64,000 nucleotides of DNA from Pseudo-nitzschia pungens. Lineage: Eukaryota > Bacillariophyta > Bacillariophyceae > Bacillariales > Bacillariaceae. The position numbers and the translations under genes were made by a program. The notes below the pieces were generated by a model, which saw nothing but the letters and a program-made list of their open reading frames with translations, was not told the origin of the DNA and did no database searches. Positions 31,920 to 42,829 of this stretch are shown piece by piece (the first letter of the stretch is position 1; the number at the start of each line of letters is the position of its first letter). The DNA is taken from positions 4,340,001 to 4,404,000 of the forward strand of contig CM074759.1 of assembly GCA_037355855.1 (NCBI GenBank). The letters are read 5' to 3'.

Positions 31920-32050
31920 TGCCTTGCTGTTGCCGTTGTTGTTGCCGTTGCTGTTGCGGTTGCGGTTGCGGTTGCGGTTGCTGTTGCGGTTGCGGTTGCG
32001 GTTGCCGTTTCAGCTGCTGTTGTTGCAGCTTTCTGTTGCAGTTGCTTCTA
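31920..32050 (+). repeat. (TTGCGG)n-type simple repeat
   Basis: Degenerate hexanucleotide repeat of gttgcg/gttgcc units, giving long low-complexity frames on the plus strand that I do not treat as genes. Confidence 0.8.
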
Positions 32051-32209
32051 ACTTACCGTACACCGGTTTCGACACTCGACACTCGACACTCGACACAATT
32101 CGTTCTCGACTGAACACTGCAGCAGCACGCACCGTACTACAAGTCCCCTACGGTACTGTCTATCGACTGTAGTACACAACTGATTCCAAAGCAATCGGCC
32201 AACCAAATA

Positions 32210-32960
32210 ATGAAATGAAACGAAACGAAACGAAACGAACCGACGGAAGGAAGGAAGGGAGAACATTTATTTTTTTGTGAGCTACCGTGTCCAAGCAACC
32301 GGCCCTCCGGTGTTGCGCAATGCGGCACGGTAACCCATTTCGGCGGGAAGAACAAGAACGGCGGAAACGGAGGGAGCATCCAACAACGATCAACGAATCA
32401 ACAATCAACCAATCAACGAATCAACAACGCGCCTGGCATACCCTATCCTGCCCTATCCAACCCCATCGCATCGGTACGAGTACGCGTACAAGGACGAGTA
32501 CAAGGACAAGTACCGATGCGGATGCGAATGATCCACTCCACCGTGTGCTCGCGTCGCGTCGCGTCGCATCCTCGGCGACCTCTCGATGGAAGGTCCGCAA
32601 GGAAGGAAGTTTCAAAGAAACAAAGAAAGGAACGAACAAACGAACGAACGAACCAAGGCACACCCCGCTGCGCAGCGGCAGTGCTCGTTTCTCGGTTCGA
32701 ACACGAACGAGGAGTGGAGTGCGGTACGGTACGGTACGGTACGGTATCGTATGGAACCGCACTTTGCGGTACGGTGCGATACTGCTTTCCCACTCGAAGC
32801 ACGGTGCGTTCGTTCGTTCGTTCGTTCGTTCGTTCGCTTTCTGGCTGGCTGGCTGGCTGCACCGAATCCATCTATCCATCCATCCGGCGGTGCGGTCTTG
32901 TTTCGATTCGATTTGATTCGATTCGATTCGATTCGATTTGATTTGGTTTGATTTGGTTTG
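32210..32960. repeat. Cluster of tetra- and pentanucleotide microsatellites
   Basis: Includes (CGAAA)n near 32217-32240, (GAAG)n near 32250, (AACG)n near 32635-32650, (GGTAC)n near 32722-32745, (CGTT)n near 32806-32836, (CTGG)n near 32840 and (GATTC)n near 32905-32945. Open frames across this part are by-products of the repeats. Confidence 0.75.
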
Positions 32961-33339
32961 GTTTTTTTTTTTTGGATTCCATCCACCGGCGGACGATGCT
33001 TCAACATCACCAACATCAACATGACCTTTGGTCGACGAGCACGAGGCAGCAGAGGCACAGCAGTACAGGAATCGAAGAAGGGCTGTGACGACGACAACGA
33101 TCCTGCTAGGCAGTGGTACTAGAGGCATCGAATGAAATGAATCAATCATCAGCAATCCTGCCACAACAAGAAAGAACTCGTCCTCTTTGTTCCAATCCCA
33201 ACGAACAATGACTGTACGGTAGTACGTAGTAGTACCATGATCGTTGAGGGGGGGAGGGGGAGCAGCAGCAGCAGCAGCAGATGGTGGTGTCAACCTTCCT
33301 GCTGCTGCTGCTGCTGCTGCTGCTTCTATCGATCGACGT

Positions 33340-33735
33340 TGGGGGGACAGCAAGCAGCAGCGCGTCGATAATACAGGGGGGAGACAGCAAGCAGCAGCGC
33401 GTCGATCATACAGGGGGGAGACAGCAAGCAGCAACGCGTCGATCATACAGGGGGGAGACAGCAAGCAGCAACGCGTCGATCATACAGGGGGGAGACAGCA
33501 AGCAGCAGCAAGCAGCAACGCGTCGATAATACAGGGGGGACAGCAAGCAGCAACAAGCAGCAACGTGTCAATAATACAGGGGACAGCAAACAGCAACGCG
33601 TCGATAATACAGGGGACAGCAACGCGTTGATATACGGCGAACGACAACGCGTCAATAATACAGGGGACAGCAGCAGCAACGCGTCGGCAATGCATTGATA
33701 TGCAGCAAGCGTCAATATACAGGGGGGGAGCAGCA
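33340..33735 (+). repeat. Minisatellite, unit ~36 bp, locus 1
   Basis: About ten units built from acagcaagcagcaacgcg, tcgataatacagg and a G run. Unit length varies through loss or gain of agcagca and by the G-run length. The same unit in the same orientation occurs at 49933-50180. Confidence 0.85.
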
Positions 33736-33764
33736 AGCAGCGAATAACGTACAGGGGTTTTGCT

Positions 33765-34255
33765 GGGTTACAAATACATGATGATCCTGGTCTTTCGTGA
33801 ATGCAGAGAAATAACAACACAATGATCCTGGTCTTTCGTGAGTGCCGGTACACAAATACAGCTGCAATTGATCAACGTTCCTGCTGCTGCAGCAACAACA
33901 ACAGTAAACACATAAACACACAACAACAAAACGCCGCGACAACGACAACAACAACAACACCACCAACACCAACAACAACAACAACAACAGCCACAACAAA
34001 TACAAAAGTTACAAACATCCATCATCCTCAACGAAACACTCCCAAATCAACTACAGCTGCAATTGATTGACGTTCCTGCTATTGCTGCTGCTATCAATTG
34101 ACGTTCTCCAAAAGGCTAAATCGTTTTGTCCACAGACAAGGAATCCGCAGGCTGCAAGACCACGACAACAACAGCAGGTCGTGCAAAACAACAACCAAAT
34201 TCTTCAAACACTCTAACGTTGTTCAACGTTTAACTTCCAGAAACAATTAGTAGAT
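33765..34255. other. Low-complexity flank of the minisatellite
   Basis: Holds a direct repeat (atgatcctggtctttcgtga near 33780 and 33821), (CAA/CAC)n tracts near 33895-34000 and two copies of cagctgcaattgat...gacgttcctgct. No gene. Confidence 0.5.
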
Positions 34256-35115
34256 GACGATTTGCATGTTTGTTACAAGTTACATAGTACTAGTAGTGTG
34301 TGTTTTGTCTCTTTTGTTTCGTTGCGGCGTTTCGGCATTTCGGCATTTCGACGTTCGAATCAAAATTTATGTGTTTCTTTTCTTTCGGTCTCCGCTTGCA
34401 AAAAAGTGTTTGTTTTCAATTTTTTTTTAACTGTTAAGAAGTTTGTTTATATCTTAAGCACCTCTGCTACGAAGAACGTGGAAAATACGGTTGAATTTGA
34501 TTGGTTTCAAATTAATCTGAAGCAGTTACCATTGCGTGTCAGAGAAAAGGACCGTTACGGTTTTAAACGCCAAAATATTAAAAGAGATATCTGATATTGT
34601 GGTGATATATAAATTAAATGCAACTATATACCAGTACAAAACACACGTACAATGTAACACATAACATTGGTGCGCTGCGCGCGCGCACCAGCAGCGCTCT
34701 AAGTCAGCAGGTGAGGAGCCAAAAAAATCCACAAAAAAAATACAAGTGGAAATCAAAACAAAAAACACATCATTGACATGGGTTCTCGCCGCAGTCGCAG
34801 ACAATGATGGGTCGATCACATCACATGACAATACTACACTACCCCAACCATTCTCTCTTGAAAGCAATGAAGGTGACTGCAAGGTGCCCATGTACACATT
34901 TTCTACTACAGGTGTATTACACTACACAACAATCAACAAGTAATGGCGGAGGCGACAAAAATTGATCCGAAAAATCGATCGACCGAATCGATTCATCCCC
35001 TGGTGGACAGCAAACAAAGGGACAACAATAAACTTGAAATTGAAAACAGCTGATAGCAGCAACAACAGGGGTACTTCCCCTGTCCAACAGCTGCTGTATC
35101 ACCAACAACAAGTCA
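34256..35115. other. Intergenic, nothing identified
   Basis: AT-rich sequence with a GC-rich palindromic patch (ggtgcgctgcgcgcgcgcacc region near 34670-34690). Its open frames are short and lack recognisable features. Confidence 0.35.
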
Positions 35116-37429
35116 CTAATTTCGAAGCGAGGAAGCTCCTCCATTGCGCTCGTCGCGTCTCATGGCATTAATCAGCTGCGTCATTGACAGGTTCCCATAG
35201 TGGCTTTCGATCCTTCTAATTGCTGTGTTAAGATCGTTCCCTCTTCTTGTTAAGCGCTCAATACATCCCCAGATAATCTTTCTTCTGGAGTACTTGTACT
35301 TCTCGCGACCCCTCTCCCTCCGATTGAACTCTCTTGCAGGCTTCCTTCCTCCAATCCCATTCACATACTCATCCCACATGGCTTGCAGCGTCCGCGGATG
35401 GGGATGCAGAGTTGCAGGCCGGCGAGAAGGAGCAATTCCCTGGGGGGATTGGATCAGCAGGAACTATTGAATTCCTTGCTGTTCTTCGATGCGCTGGAGC
35501 AGCAGCAAGACCCCGGACGGCCGACGTCAGCGTTCGAATCATTCTCTTCAGTTCAGCAACCTCTGTAAGATAATGGTTCCGGATCTCAGCAGTATTGGTC
35601 TGAACAGTGGACAACTTTGCATATATGGCGTTCCTCCACTGCAATCCCCCAAGGGAAGCCCCAAGAGCTATCTCTGCCTCGTCTGCAGGGATCTCGTCTA
35701 AGCTAACAACGCCATTGTTGTTTGTGGGGATCACTTCCACTCTTTGGATCGGGTTCTCCTCCTCTAAGTGTCCATCCAACTCCTCATAAGCAAGAACAAT
35801 CTTCCCCCTAAGGACTGGGGGAACCATTTCTACAGCGTGCGCATCGAAACAAGCCCACATCAAGGGCTTTGAAAGGATGGTGGCAACGCCATTACCAAAT
35901 GCTGATCTAATACCAGGCGCTATTGTCGACGCAAGCCACTCGTCTGTAAGCGCGCTGTCATCTTTCGCCTTGTACAGACAGACACCTTTCTGGCAAAGTC
36001 TGCTTGCTGCATTAACATCAGGCCAGTCAAGCTGAATATCAGTGTACCTGTCCTGCATTGCTTTTGTTCTCCATCGGGCCCGATAGTCTACATCATCTCG
36101 ATGCGCGCCACAGACCCTTGCCAAAGTGGCGCCCATCTTTTTCAGTGAGTGAGTCCCCAGCGCCATATCACCTTCAGGGCAAAAGAAATCACTGTGGACT
36201 GCTCCTGATATCACCTGCTGATAGGTACTCTTAGTTTCATTTGCTTCCTTATCCTGTACATCCTCGGGATCAGCGCCAGTAGTGGTACCATCTGCAAACA
36301 ACCATTGACTGATTGATCCTCCACCTTCAGTGAGCCACACTTCCAGGAAGATTGCAAGGGACAGCAATACACAGAATCGGGTGTCCATCGATCCAAGCAG
36401 GCACTGCTTTGGCGCATGCTTCTCTTCCTTAACGTTCTTGGACCATCTCATTTGTGCTGTTAGGTACTCAGGGTACATCAAGTTCTGTTCCAGGCATTTC
36501 TTTTTGACATGGCAACAGTCATCCCCCCTTGCTATCATATGGAGCTGGAATTTCACCATTGCTTGGTGCCTTAGATGATTAATACTATGCCCTTTCAACA
36601 TATCCAGTATCTGGAAGTACTCTCCCTTGGTGAAGCCACGATCTGCACTTGACTTCTTCCCATTGCCTTTACACTCCTTGTGACCAATAGCCATGATGAG
36701 CCTGTTGATCTTAGTGGATCTTGTGGGGTTCCCTTTCTGTGTTTGCTCGCACCAGCACATCTCTGTCTCAAAGAAATACGAAATAGCCTTCTTCCAGTAA
36801 CATACTGTAGTTGATCTCATTTTCGGGGTGTCGTTTTTATTAGGATTCTCCTTGCCATACACCTTCAAGCACATCCAATGGAAGAGATGGTGTGGTCTTA
36901 CTGTATTCAGTTGTTCTAATGGAATAATCAAATCGCTTTCGTATGGCTCTCCAGTCACGTAATTCATAAACTGAAGCAAGATCTTGTGGTATTTGTAGAC
37001 TTGGGTTGGCGCATGGACATCATTTGGAAGTGCTGGGGGAGGGCCTGCTGGTACTTTGTAGATTGGGCGCCCAGTTGGCCCTCTACCAGCAGGGGGGGGA
37101 GCAGCGCCGCCGGGGGCCGGCACAGCAGCAGGGGGGGGAGCAGCGCCGCCGGGGGCCGGCGCAGCAGCAGGGGCCGGCGCAGCAGCAGCAGCAGCAGCAG
37201 CAGCAGCTCGGCGTTGCCGTTCCTGTTCAGCGATTGCCCGAGCAACATCAGGAGGGTCAGGATTATTAGCAAGGCGCTCTTGATCTTCTGGAGGAAGCAA
37301 GTGCGTCCCCATGTTACCAAAGGCAATTGCGAAATTCCTAGCGTTTTCTGCTGCTTCAGCTTCCCGTTGCCGACGACGACGCTCACGAGCTCGTACAGCT
37401 GCCCGGTTGGTACTCAATTGTCGAGGCAT
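35116..37429 (-). pseudogene. Crypton tyrosine recombinase with GCR1_C-like tail, one frameshift
   Basis: Starts at the ATG at 37429. The N-terminus is basic (RARERRRRQRE), followed by an Ala/Pro/Gly-rich linker at about 75-130. The recombinase core has MIARGDDCCH near 300 (candidate first catalytic Arg), GTHSLKKMGATLARVCG near 428 (HxxK-type box), RARW, and MQDRYTD near 463 with the probable nucleophilic Tyr. A helical stretch (VQTNTAEIRNHYLTEVAEL) precedes the C-terminal domain. Near 35440, at a run of six G next to ggga on the plus strand, the frame shifts by one. In the new frame RTLQAMWDEYVNGIGGRKPA to 35116 reads as a GCR1_C-like DNA-binding domain. Cryptons cut and paste by tyrosine recombination without terminal inverted repeats. 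A single homopolymer change would restore one ORF of about 770 residues, so this could also be a sequencing error. Confidence 0.7.
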
Positions 37430-37889
37430 ACTTGTTGTTTTGTTTGTTTCTTTTTTCTCTCTTCTCTTTTTTCTCTTTTTTTGTTGTTACTGTAATTAAA
37501 TGGACCAATTGCTGTGTATTCAGTGATGAATTTTGTGAGCAAAAGGAAATGGGCAGCACCTCTGTCGGCCGGAGTTGGTTTGGGAGTTAAGAGCCTCTCG
37601 TTTTTGTTGCAAGAGTTGCGCACCCCGTGTTAAAATACGGGAGTAAAATTCCATTGTTTCTACCATATTTCTATATACGGCATTGCAACCAGTACTTTAC
37701 TCTCAGACCACAAAAAATGGTCCGAGCACCTCTAAAATAATATGGTGTCAACTAGTGTATCGAATCCCACGTGGAATCCCGTATGTGGTTGTACTATCAA
37801 TAATATTTGCAACGTAAGTTGCATTTCAGGAACACTGTTCTGATATTATACGAATAATAATCTCTTATTATTATATTTTATTATATTAT
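37430..37889. other. Intergenic, possible diverged LTR fragment
   Basis: Around 37745-37800 tgtcaactagtg and atcgaatcccacgtggaatcccg recall the family A LTR block attcgattcccatatgggattc, and an ATT-rich inverted repeat follows near 37855-37890. This may be an old solo LTR, but I cannot define its ends. Confidence 0.3.
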
Positions 37890-38585
37890 ATGTCAGGTTC
37901 TGGCTGCTGCCATTCAGAGTGACACTGCAAGCGCTACCTGTGATAGGTCCTTTGATCCTGCTCTTTTAAGGGGAACTTCTGCCTTCATCCTGTTTTACCC
38001 AATACCTCCACCAAGACTACTTCTTTATTCCTCACTGGTTGTAACTCTGTCAGTGGTTCCCCTGAGAAGCAGTCTTCTTATCGGAGTGAACTGGCACGCA
38101 TCATTAAGGTTCTTACCTGTTATACTGCTCTAGTGAATCTCTTTGAGATTGTTTCGGGATCTCTCACCATTGCCCTGGATGGTGACACAGCTCTCAAACA
38201 GGCTCAGGGATCTTGGCCTTTGGTTATTTCCCAGAAGTCTTTTGATTACATGCATGTCATCAGAAACATGATTTCTGCCCTGCCAATCTCTGTGCACTTC
38301 CGGTGGGTTCAGGCTCACCAAGCTGGCCTCTTTCTTGACTGGTGGGTCTTTCACAACCATCAGGTTGATGGCATGGCCAAAGCTTTTCTCTCAGTCCACC
38401 ATAGAGCTTCTGCCTATCACTATTCCAGACTTGTTTTTGAGCCCTGGGCATTTTCCCTTAATGGCTGCAAGTGTTCTCAGTTTGACACGGCCGCTTTGCA
38501 TATTGCCATTTCTGGTCTTCCCGTTCTCCATTACTGGCAGACCCACCATGATATTCCCATTCCCCAACCTGTTTTGAGTTCTATC
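37890..38585 (+). pseudogene. Decayed LINE RNase H region (left part)
   Basis: Similar at the nucleotide level to 4290-4990 of LINE copy 1, but clearly diverged and frameshifted. The first RNase H Asp region reads CDRSFDP in one frame and ALDGDTALKQAQG in another. VQAHQAGLFLDWW is still readable. The family A element interrupts it at 38585; it resumes at 44335. Confidence 0.75.
38581..38585. repeat. Target-site duplication ctatc, left copy
   Basis: Repeated at 44335-44339, directly outside the other LTR. Confidence 0.85.
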
Positions 38586-38908
38586 TGTTACGGTCTAGAG
38601 TAGAAATTTCGGAGTAGTATGTAAATTGTGAATGTTTAGATACTTTACGAGATATTGTTAAGCGAATTGAGAATGGAAACATATAAAATTTCGAGGTCGC
38701 GAGCATAGCCACACTTTGGCATGCTCTGCCATAAATGTTGATTCATTGTCGGTTCCCACGATTAGGCATATATCCTAATCTGGGACTCGACCATAATAGT
38801 TCGAATACATACTGAAATGTATTCATGACTGAATATATAATATTCGATTCCCATATGGGATTCGGTTAATTATTCAATCGTGACTGCTAGCTACGCTAGC
38901 CCGTCACA
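38586..38908 (-). repeat. Family A copy 1, 3' LTR (323 bp)
   Basis: Starts tgttacggtctagag and ends agcccgtcaca on the plus strand. On the coding strand it is preceded by the purine tract atcatggggcacta (38909-38922 region). Confidence 0.9.
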
Positions 38909-38938
38909 TAGTGCCCCATGATTAAGCAAATCCCATAC

Positions 38939-41900
38939 TTAAGCTGACCAATGGATTGCCGAACTGTCGACAGCGTCCGTTGGGGCTTCTTTGTAAGGTG
39001 TTAGCTTACGTATGTTAACTGTTTCGATGACCGTTGGCGTCTTCTGAATTTTAACGGTACCATTGTCATGGACTTGGGCAATAGTAAATGGTCCTGTCTT
39101 GCGTGGCTGCAGTTTGTCCGGATCTGGTTCTTGAATCCATACCTTCTCGTTGGGTTGAAAGGTATGTTCCTTGCGTTTGGCATTATCTCTGAGCAGGGCC
39201 TTGTTAATACCTTGCTGTCGAAGCTGTTGTAGGGCTACCAGATTTGATGTCAATGGTAGGTCAACCAGCATGTCCCTGTTATATACTAGGGAACCGGGGG
39301 ATGCCTGTAAAGCGGCGTTGACAGCACACCTGGAGGCATGTATGCAGGTCGAGAGGGCATTGTCCATAAGTTGACTGGCTCTGGTGTTGACTTGAGGGGG
39401 ATTAACATGGACTAGGACTCTGAGAATATCAGCGACTGTATGATGGACGCGCTCGCATATGGCATTTGACTGAGGGTTCTTCACTGTTGTTGGGACCGAT
39501 TGGATTCCATACTGCTTGAGGGTAGTCTGGAACTCAGCCCCTAGGAATTCCCCACCATTGTCATGAACACATCTGATGGGTCTTGGGTATCTGGAGAGCC
39601 AGCAGTTCTTGAACTGGTCTGATACATGCTGGGAGGACTTGTCTCTGATTCGGATGATTTCAAGGAGATTGGTAACCGGATCAATACAGGTTAGGGCTTT
39701 GAAGTTATAGTTCTTGCCCTGAGCTGTGATCTTCCAAGGACCGATGAGATCGATGTGCACTTCATAGAATGGGGACAATGGAGCTTCCTTTGGTGGCAAT
39801 TTGCCATATTGTGAGTTCTGGTTCTTGTATTTAATGCAATGGTCTGGGCATACATAGGACTTGCATAGACTGGTTAGGTTATCAGCATAGAATCGGGCTG
39901 ATATAGTCTGTTGTAATCTGGTGGATCCACAATGACCCAACAGAAGATGATACCATTTGATGGTATCATTAATAAGGGATGCTGGTATATAGATTCTCCA
40001 GCATTCAGGATTGGCTTGATTCGCGTAACAAAGTATCTTGTTGCCTTCTAATTCTTGGTAGAAGAAGGCTTTCGATTGAGTCTTAAACTTGATGGTTGGG
40101 TCCTTCTGTTGATGAAGATAGATGTTGGAGTAGTTCACCGGGCATTCTAAGTCTTGGTTGTTAGGAAGGTTGATAAGACACTCATTGTTCAGCAAACAGG
40201 AGTATAATTCCTGATCTGCGTCATTGCATAAGTGCTGAAATAGGTTCGGGAACTCTGCTAGAAACAGTTCTTCATCTTGCTTGGGGACTTCAAGTTTCAG
40301 AAAATCAATAAGAGTGCCCTTACCAAGGGCTTCTTTCTTCCCCACAGTAGGTGGATCCATCCGGGGGAGCCTGGAGAAGGCATCAGCAAGAACATTCTTC
40401 TTGCCTTCAACATAGGTGAGATTGACACCGAATTCTTCAAGGAATAGTCTCCACCGGAGGACTCGTTGGACTGAAAGTGTGCGGAAGGTAAGATTCTTAT
40501 GGTCAGTGTATACGTTGATAACACCACCGAGTAACATTTTTCGGTACTCTTTGCAGCAAAGTACAATTGCTAGGAGTTCTTTCTCCGTAGTTGTATAATT
40601 CTTTTGGGCATCAGATAGTTTCTTGGACCAATATGCAATGGGCTTGCCATCTTGTATTATGGCAGCGCCTAGTTGTAGGTCTGAGGCATCAGTGTACAGT
40701 TCAAAGGGCTTGTTAAGGTCTGGGTAGGTGTTCAGCGCATCTGCTGCCACCATGGCTTTCATTTCTTGAAAGGCTTTGTCTTGGGCTGGTCCCCAAGTGA
40801 AAGCTGAGGGAGCTTTGCGCTGCTTGCCTTTGATGGCAGCTGCTTGAGGAGTCTTGGGGGTCCCAGTGATATCAAAAAGAGGAGATAGGACATGAGATCT
40901 GCGCGGCCACATATCTCTGTAGTATCCTACTGCTCCAAGGAAGGATTTGACTTGAGTTATAGTGCGAGGTCTATCCATTTGTAAGATGGCTTCAATCTTC
41001 TTTCTCCATGGTTTAACTGCTGTAGGTGTCATCCAGTAGCCAAGGAAGTCAGTCTCTTGTACAGCCCAATCACACTTGAGTGGGTTGCATTTAAGTCCAT
41101 TTTGGTTGAGCCGGTCTAGGATCTTGTCTATTGTTTTCATGTGGAGGTCAAAGGAGCCATTGGTCCAAATACCAATATCATCGATATAGACAGTGCAGTC
41201 AGTGTCTTGTAGGATATCTTCCATTAGTTGCTGGGCAACGTCTGGCGAGACTTTGACACCCATTGGTAGTCTTTGGTACTCATAGCAACCATACGGTGTT
41301 ACTATGGTACAGAGTTTCTTGCTTGCATCATCCAGTTCAAAGCAGTAGTATTGCATGGACAAGTCAATCTTGGTGAAGTGGGTGTACTTGCCTCTTTTGT
41401 TCATGATGTCCTGTATCCTAGGGATTGGATAAGGACGTCTTTCAAGTAGTTCGTTGAGCTCCCTAAAGTCTGATACCCATCTAACTCTGTTGTCCTTCTT
41501 TGGAACAATAAAGGTAGGGAACGCCCATTCGGCCGGTCCAGTGCAACGCTTGAGGACTCCATCATTACAAAGATTCTGGAGTTCCCTTTTGAATAGGTCT
41601 TCTCTTTTGTATGCAACTGGGTAAGGCCTTTTGTGTATGGGCTTGGATCCGGGCTTCAGTCTTAGAGAGATCTGCTTGTGTGGATACTTCCCTAATTCTC
41701 CATTGAAGACGTTAGGGTACTTGCTTAGTATTGCTTGGAACTGCTGCTGCTCTTCGTTAGACATGTGGGATTGTTGCTTGGCAACTGTAGAAGGATCTGT
41801 TTCTTGGTAGGCTCGATCTAAGATCACCTTGGACTTGTATGGATTGGCAAAGGAGAGATCGTCAGCAAAGAGTTCGGCGTCCTCGAGTTCTTCCATGAGC

Positions 41901-42826
41901 ATGGTGTGGTTGTCATGGTATAGGGAGGTGTCCTTCATAGGAATGGTTCTATCCATCCACTGAACTGCTCCTTCTTTGAATAGGAGATTGATCTGTGCTA
42001 GGTGGAGGAAGTCTCTGCCTAGTATCAAATCGTATCTGCAGTTCGGGGAATGGAAGAGCCTTGCTTCGTGTAGATCGATGGTATAGTTGCCAAACTCTTG
42101 TAGCTTGAGGTTCTTCATGATGATATATTCTGTAGTGTCAAAGCTTCCATTTGCTGTCGTGGTTAGTACCTGATGCTTGCTTCTTATTGGCAAGGTGCCA
42201 AATGGTAGGGCTCGTTTGTTGATGAGAGTTCCGGATGATCCACTATCAAGTAGTGTGAGTAGTGGTCTTGATTTCGTTGGTATGCCTTGTATGTACTGTA
42301 CTGTAGTTAAGAGAATAGGAGCCACGTTGCTCTTATTCGATGCTTGTTCTGCTGTATTTCCAGCAGTCGACAGTAGCTTTAAATAATTTTGCTCCAGCGC
42401 ACCTCCTTTGGTGTAGTCTTTGGAGTTTTTGGTATTGCAATAGAGGTTTTTTGCTGTACCTGTGGACCAATTTCTTGCCAGGGACAGGAGTGGTCTATTT
42501 ATTGCTGCTGTCTGATCGATTGAGTGAATCGATGATGCGTCTGTACCCTTGGATCGATTCGTTTGTTGTCGATTCGTATCCATTGTATTGTTCGTTCCGG
42601 AGAATCGAACTGTTTTTGTTGCTGCGTTTGCAGGCTTTGCTAAGCTTTCAACAGGACTCCATCCTGTAGGTTCCTTCCCCTCTTTATCTGGGAGATCTCC
42701 TCCATGCGTCATCCCAGACAGCAGGGCTGTACTGGCATCCAGTTCCTGGGGAGCTGGAGGCAAGGTGATTGCTGGTTTTGGGGAAGCCCGGGGCTTCTTT
42801 TTTGGAGGCTTGGAGCCTCTGGTGAT
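38939..42826 (-). CDS. Family A Pol polyprotein: protease, RT, RNase H, integrase
   Basis: Open from the codon after the gag TGA (42827-42829) to 38939, about 1295 residues. Counting from the TTG at 42763, the protease Asp (LLDSGSSGTLIN) is near 173 and its second block (DLILGRDFL) near 250. RT has WVSDFRELNELL and YIDD near 526; RNase H has YTDASD near 689 and TDHKNLTF. Integrase has an H-H-C-C finger from about 938 (HLLLGHCG to CKSYVCPDHC), then DLIGPW, DNGGEF near 1068 and NAICERVH near 1104 as D, D and E. It ends with a KTGPF-containing C-terminal domain. The enzyme set makes and inserts the element DNA. The frame equals that of gag, so a Gag-Pol fusion by stop readthrough is the simplest route; the first ATG is about 18 codons after the TTG. 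Confidence 0.9.
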   Translation of the reverse strand: MTRGSKPPKKKPRASPKPAITLPPAPQELDASTALLSGMTHGGDLPDKEGKEPTGWSPVESLAKPANAATKTVRFSGTNNTMDTNRQQTNRSKGTDASSIHSIDQTAAINRPLLSLARNWSTGTAKNLYCNTKNSKDYTKGGALEQNYLKLLSTAGNTAEQASNKSNVAPILLTTVQYIQGIPTKSRPLLTLLDSGSSGTLINKRALPFGTLPIRSKHQVLTTTANGSFDTTEYIIMKNLKLQEFGNYTIDLHEARLFHSPNCRYDLILGRDFLHLAQINLLFKEGAVQWMDRTIPMKDTSLYHDNHTMLMEELEDAELFADDLSFANPYKSKVILDRAYQETDPSTVAKQQSHMSNEEQQQFQAILSKYPNVFNGELGKYPHKQISLRLKPGSKPIHKRPYPVAYKREDLFKRELQNLCNDGVLKRCTGPAEWAFPTFIVPKKDNRVRWVSDFRELNELLERRPYPIPRIQDIMNKRGKYTHFTKIDLSMQYYCFELDDASKKLCTIVTPYGCYEYQRLPMGVKVSPDVAQQLMEDILQDTDCTVYIDDIGIWTNGSFDLHMKTIDKILDRLNQNGLKCNPLKCDWAVQETDFLGYWMTPTAVKPWRKKIEAILQMDRPRTITQVKSFLGAVGYYRDMWPRRSHVLSPLFDITGTPKTPQAAAIKGKQRKAPSAFTWGPAQDKAFQEMKAMVAADALNTYPDLNKPFELYTDASDLQLGAAIIQDGKPIAYWSKKLSDAQKNYTTTEKELLAIVLCCKEYRKMLLGGVINVYTDHKNLTFRTLSVQRVLRWRLFLEEFGVNLTYVEGKKNVLADAFSRLPRMDPPTVGKKEALGKGTLIDFLKLEVPKQDEELFLAEFPNLFQHLCNDADQELYSCLLNNECLINLPNNQDLECPVNYSNIYLHQQKDPTIKFKTQSKAFFYQELEGNKILCYANQANPECWRIYIPASLINDTIKWYHLLLGHCGSTRLQQTISARFYADNLTSLCKSYVCPDHCIKYKNQNSQYGKLPPKEAPLSPFYEVHIDLIGPWKITAQGKNYNFKALTCIDPVTNLLEIIRIRDKSSQHVSDQFKNCWLSRYPRPIRCVHDNGGEFLGAEFQTTLKQYGIQSVPTTVKNPQSNAICERVHHTVADILRVLVHVNPPQVNTRASQLMDNALSTCIHASRCAVNAALQASPGSLVYNRDMLVDLPLTSNLVALQQLRQQGINKALLRDNAKRKEHTFQPNEKVWIQEPDPDKLQPRKTGPFTIAQVHDNGTVKIQKTPTVIETVNIRKLTPYKEAPTDAVDSSAIHWSA

Positions 42827-42829
42827 TCA
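42827..42829 (-). other. Conserved in-frame TGA between gag and pol
   Basis: The codon sequence around it is CTC CCA TGA ATC ACC AGA GGC. In the other copies (22143-22145 and 26050-26052) it is CTC CCC TGA ATC TCC GGA GGC. The stop and frame are conserved while neighbours vary, as expected for programmed readthrough. Confidence 0.7.

Noticed and set aside
32421..33464. Long minus-strand open frame (347 codons) across microsatellites and the minisatellite edge
   Set aside because: Its translation is dominated by the simple repeats (Arg/Thr/Asn runs, poly-Ala) and the same stretch is open in several frames; no coding feature.
33340..33735. Regularly repeated units resembling a CRISPR array
   Set aside because: The units are contiguous and variable without unique spacers, in a eukaryotic context. 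It is a minisatellite.
37745..37889. Solo LTR of family A
   Set aside because: Only a short block resembles the LTR and neither end nor a target duplication can be fixed, so it is noted only as a possibility.
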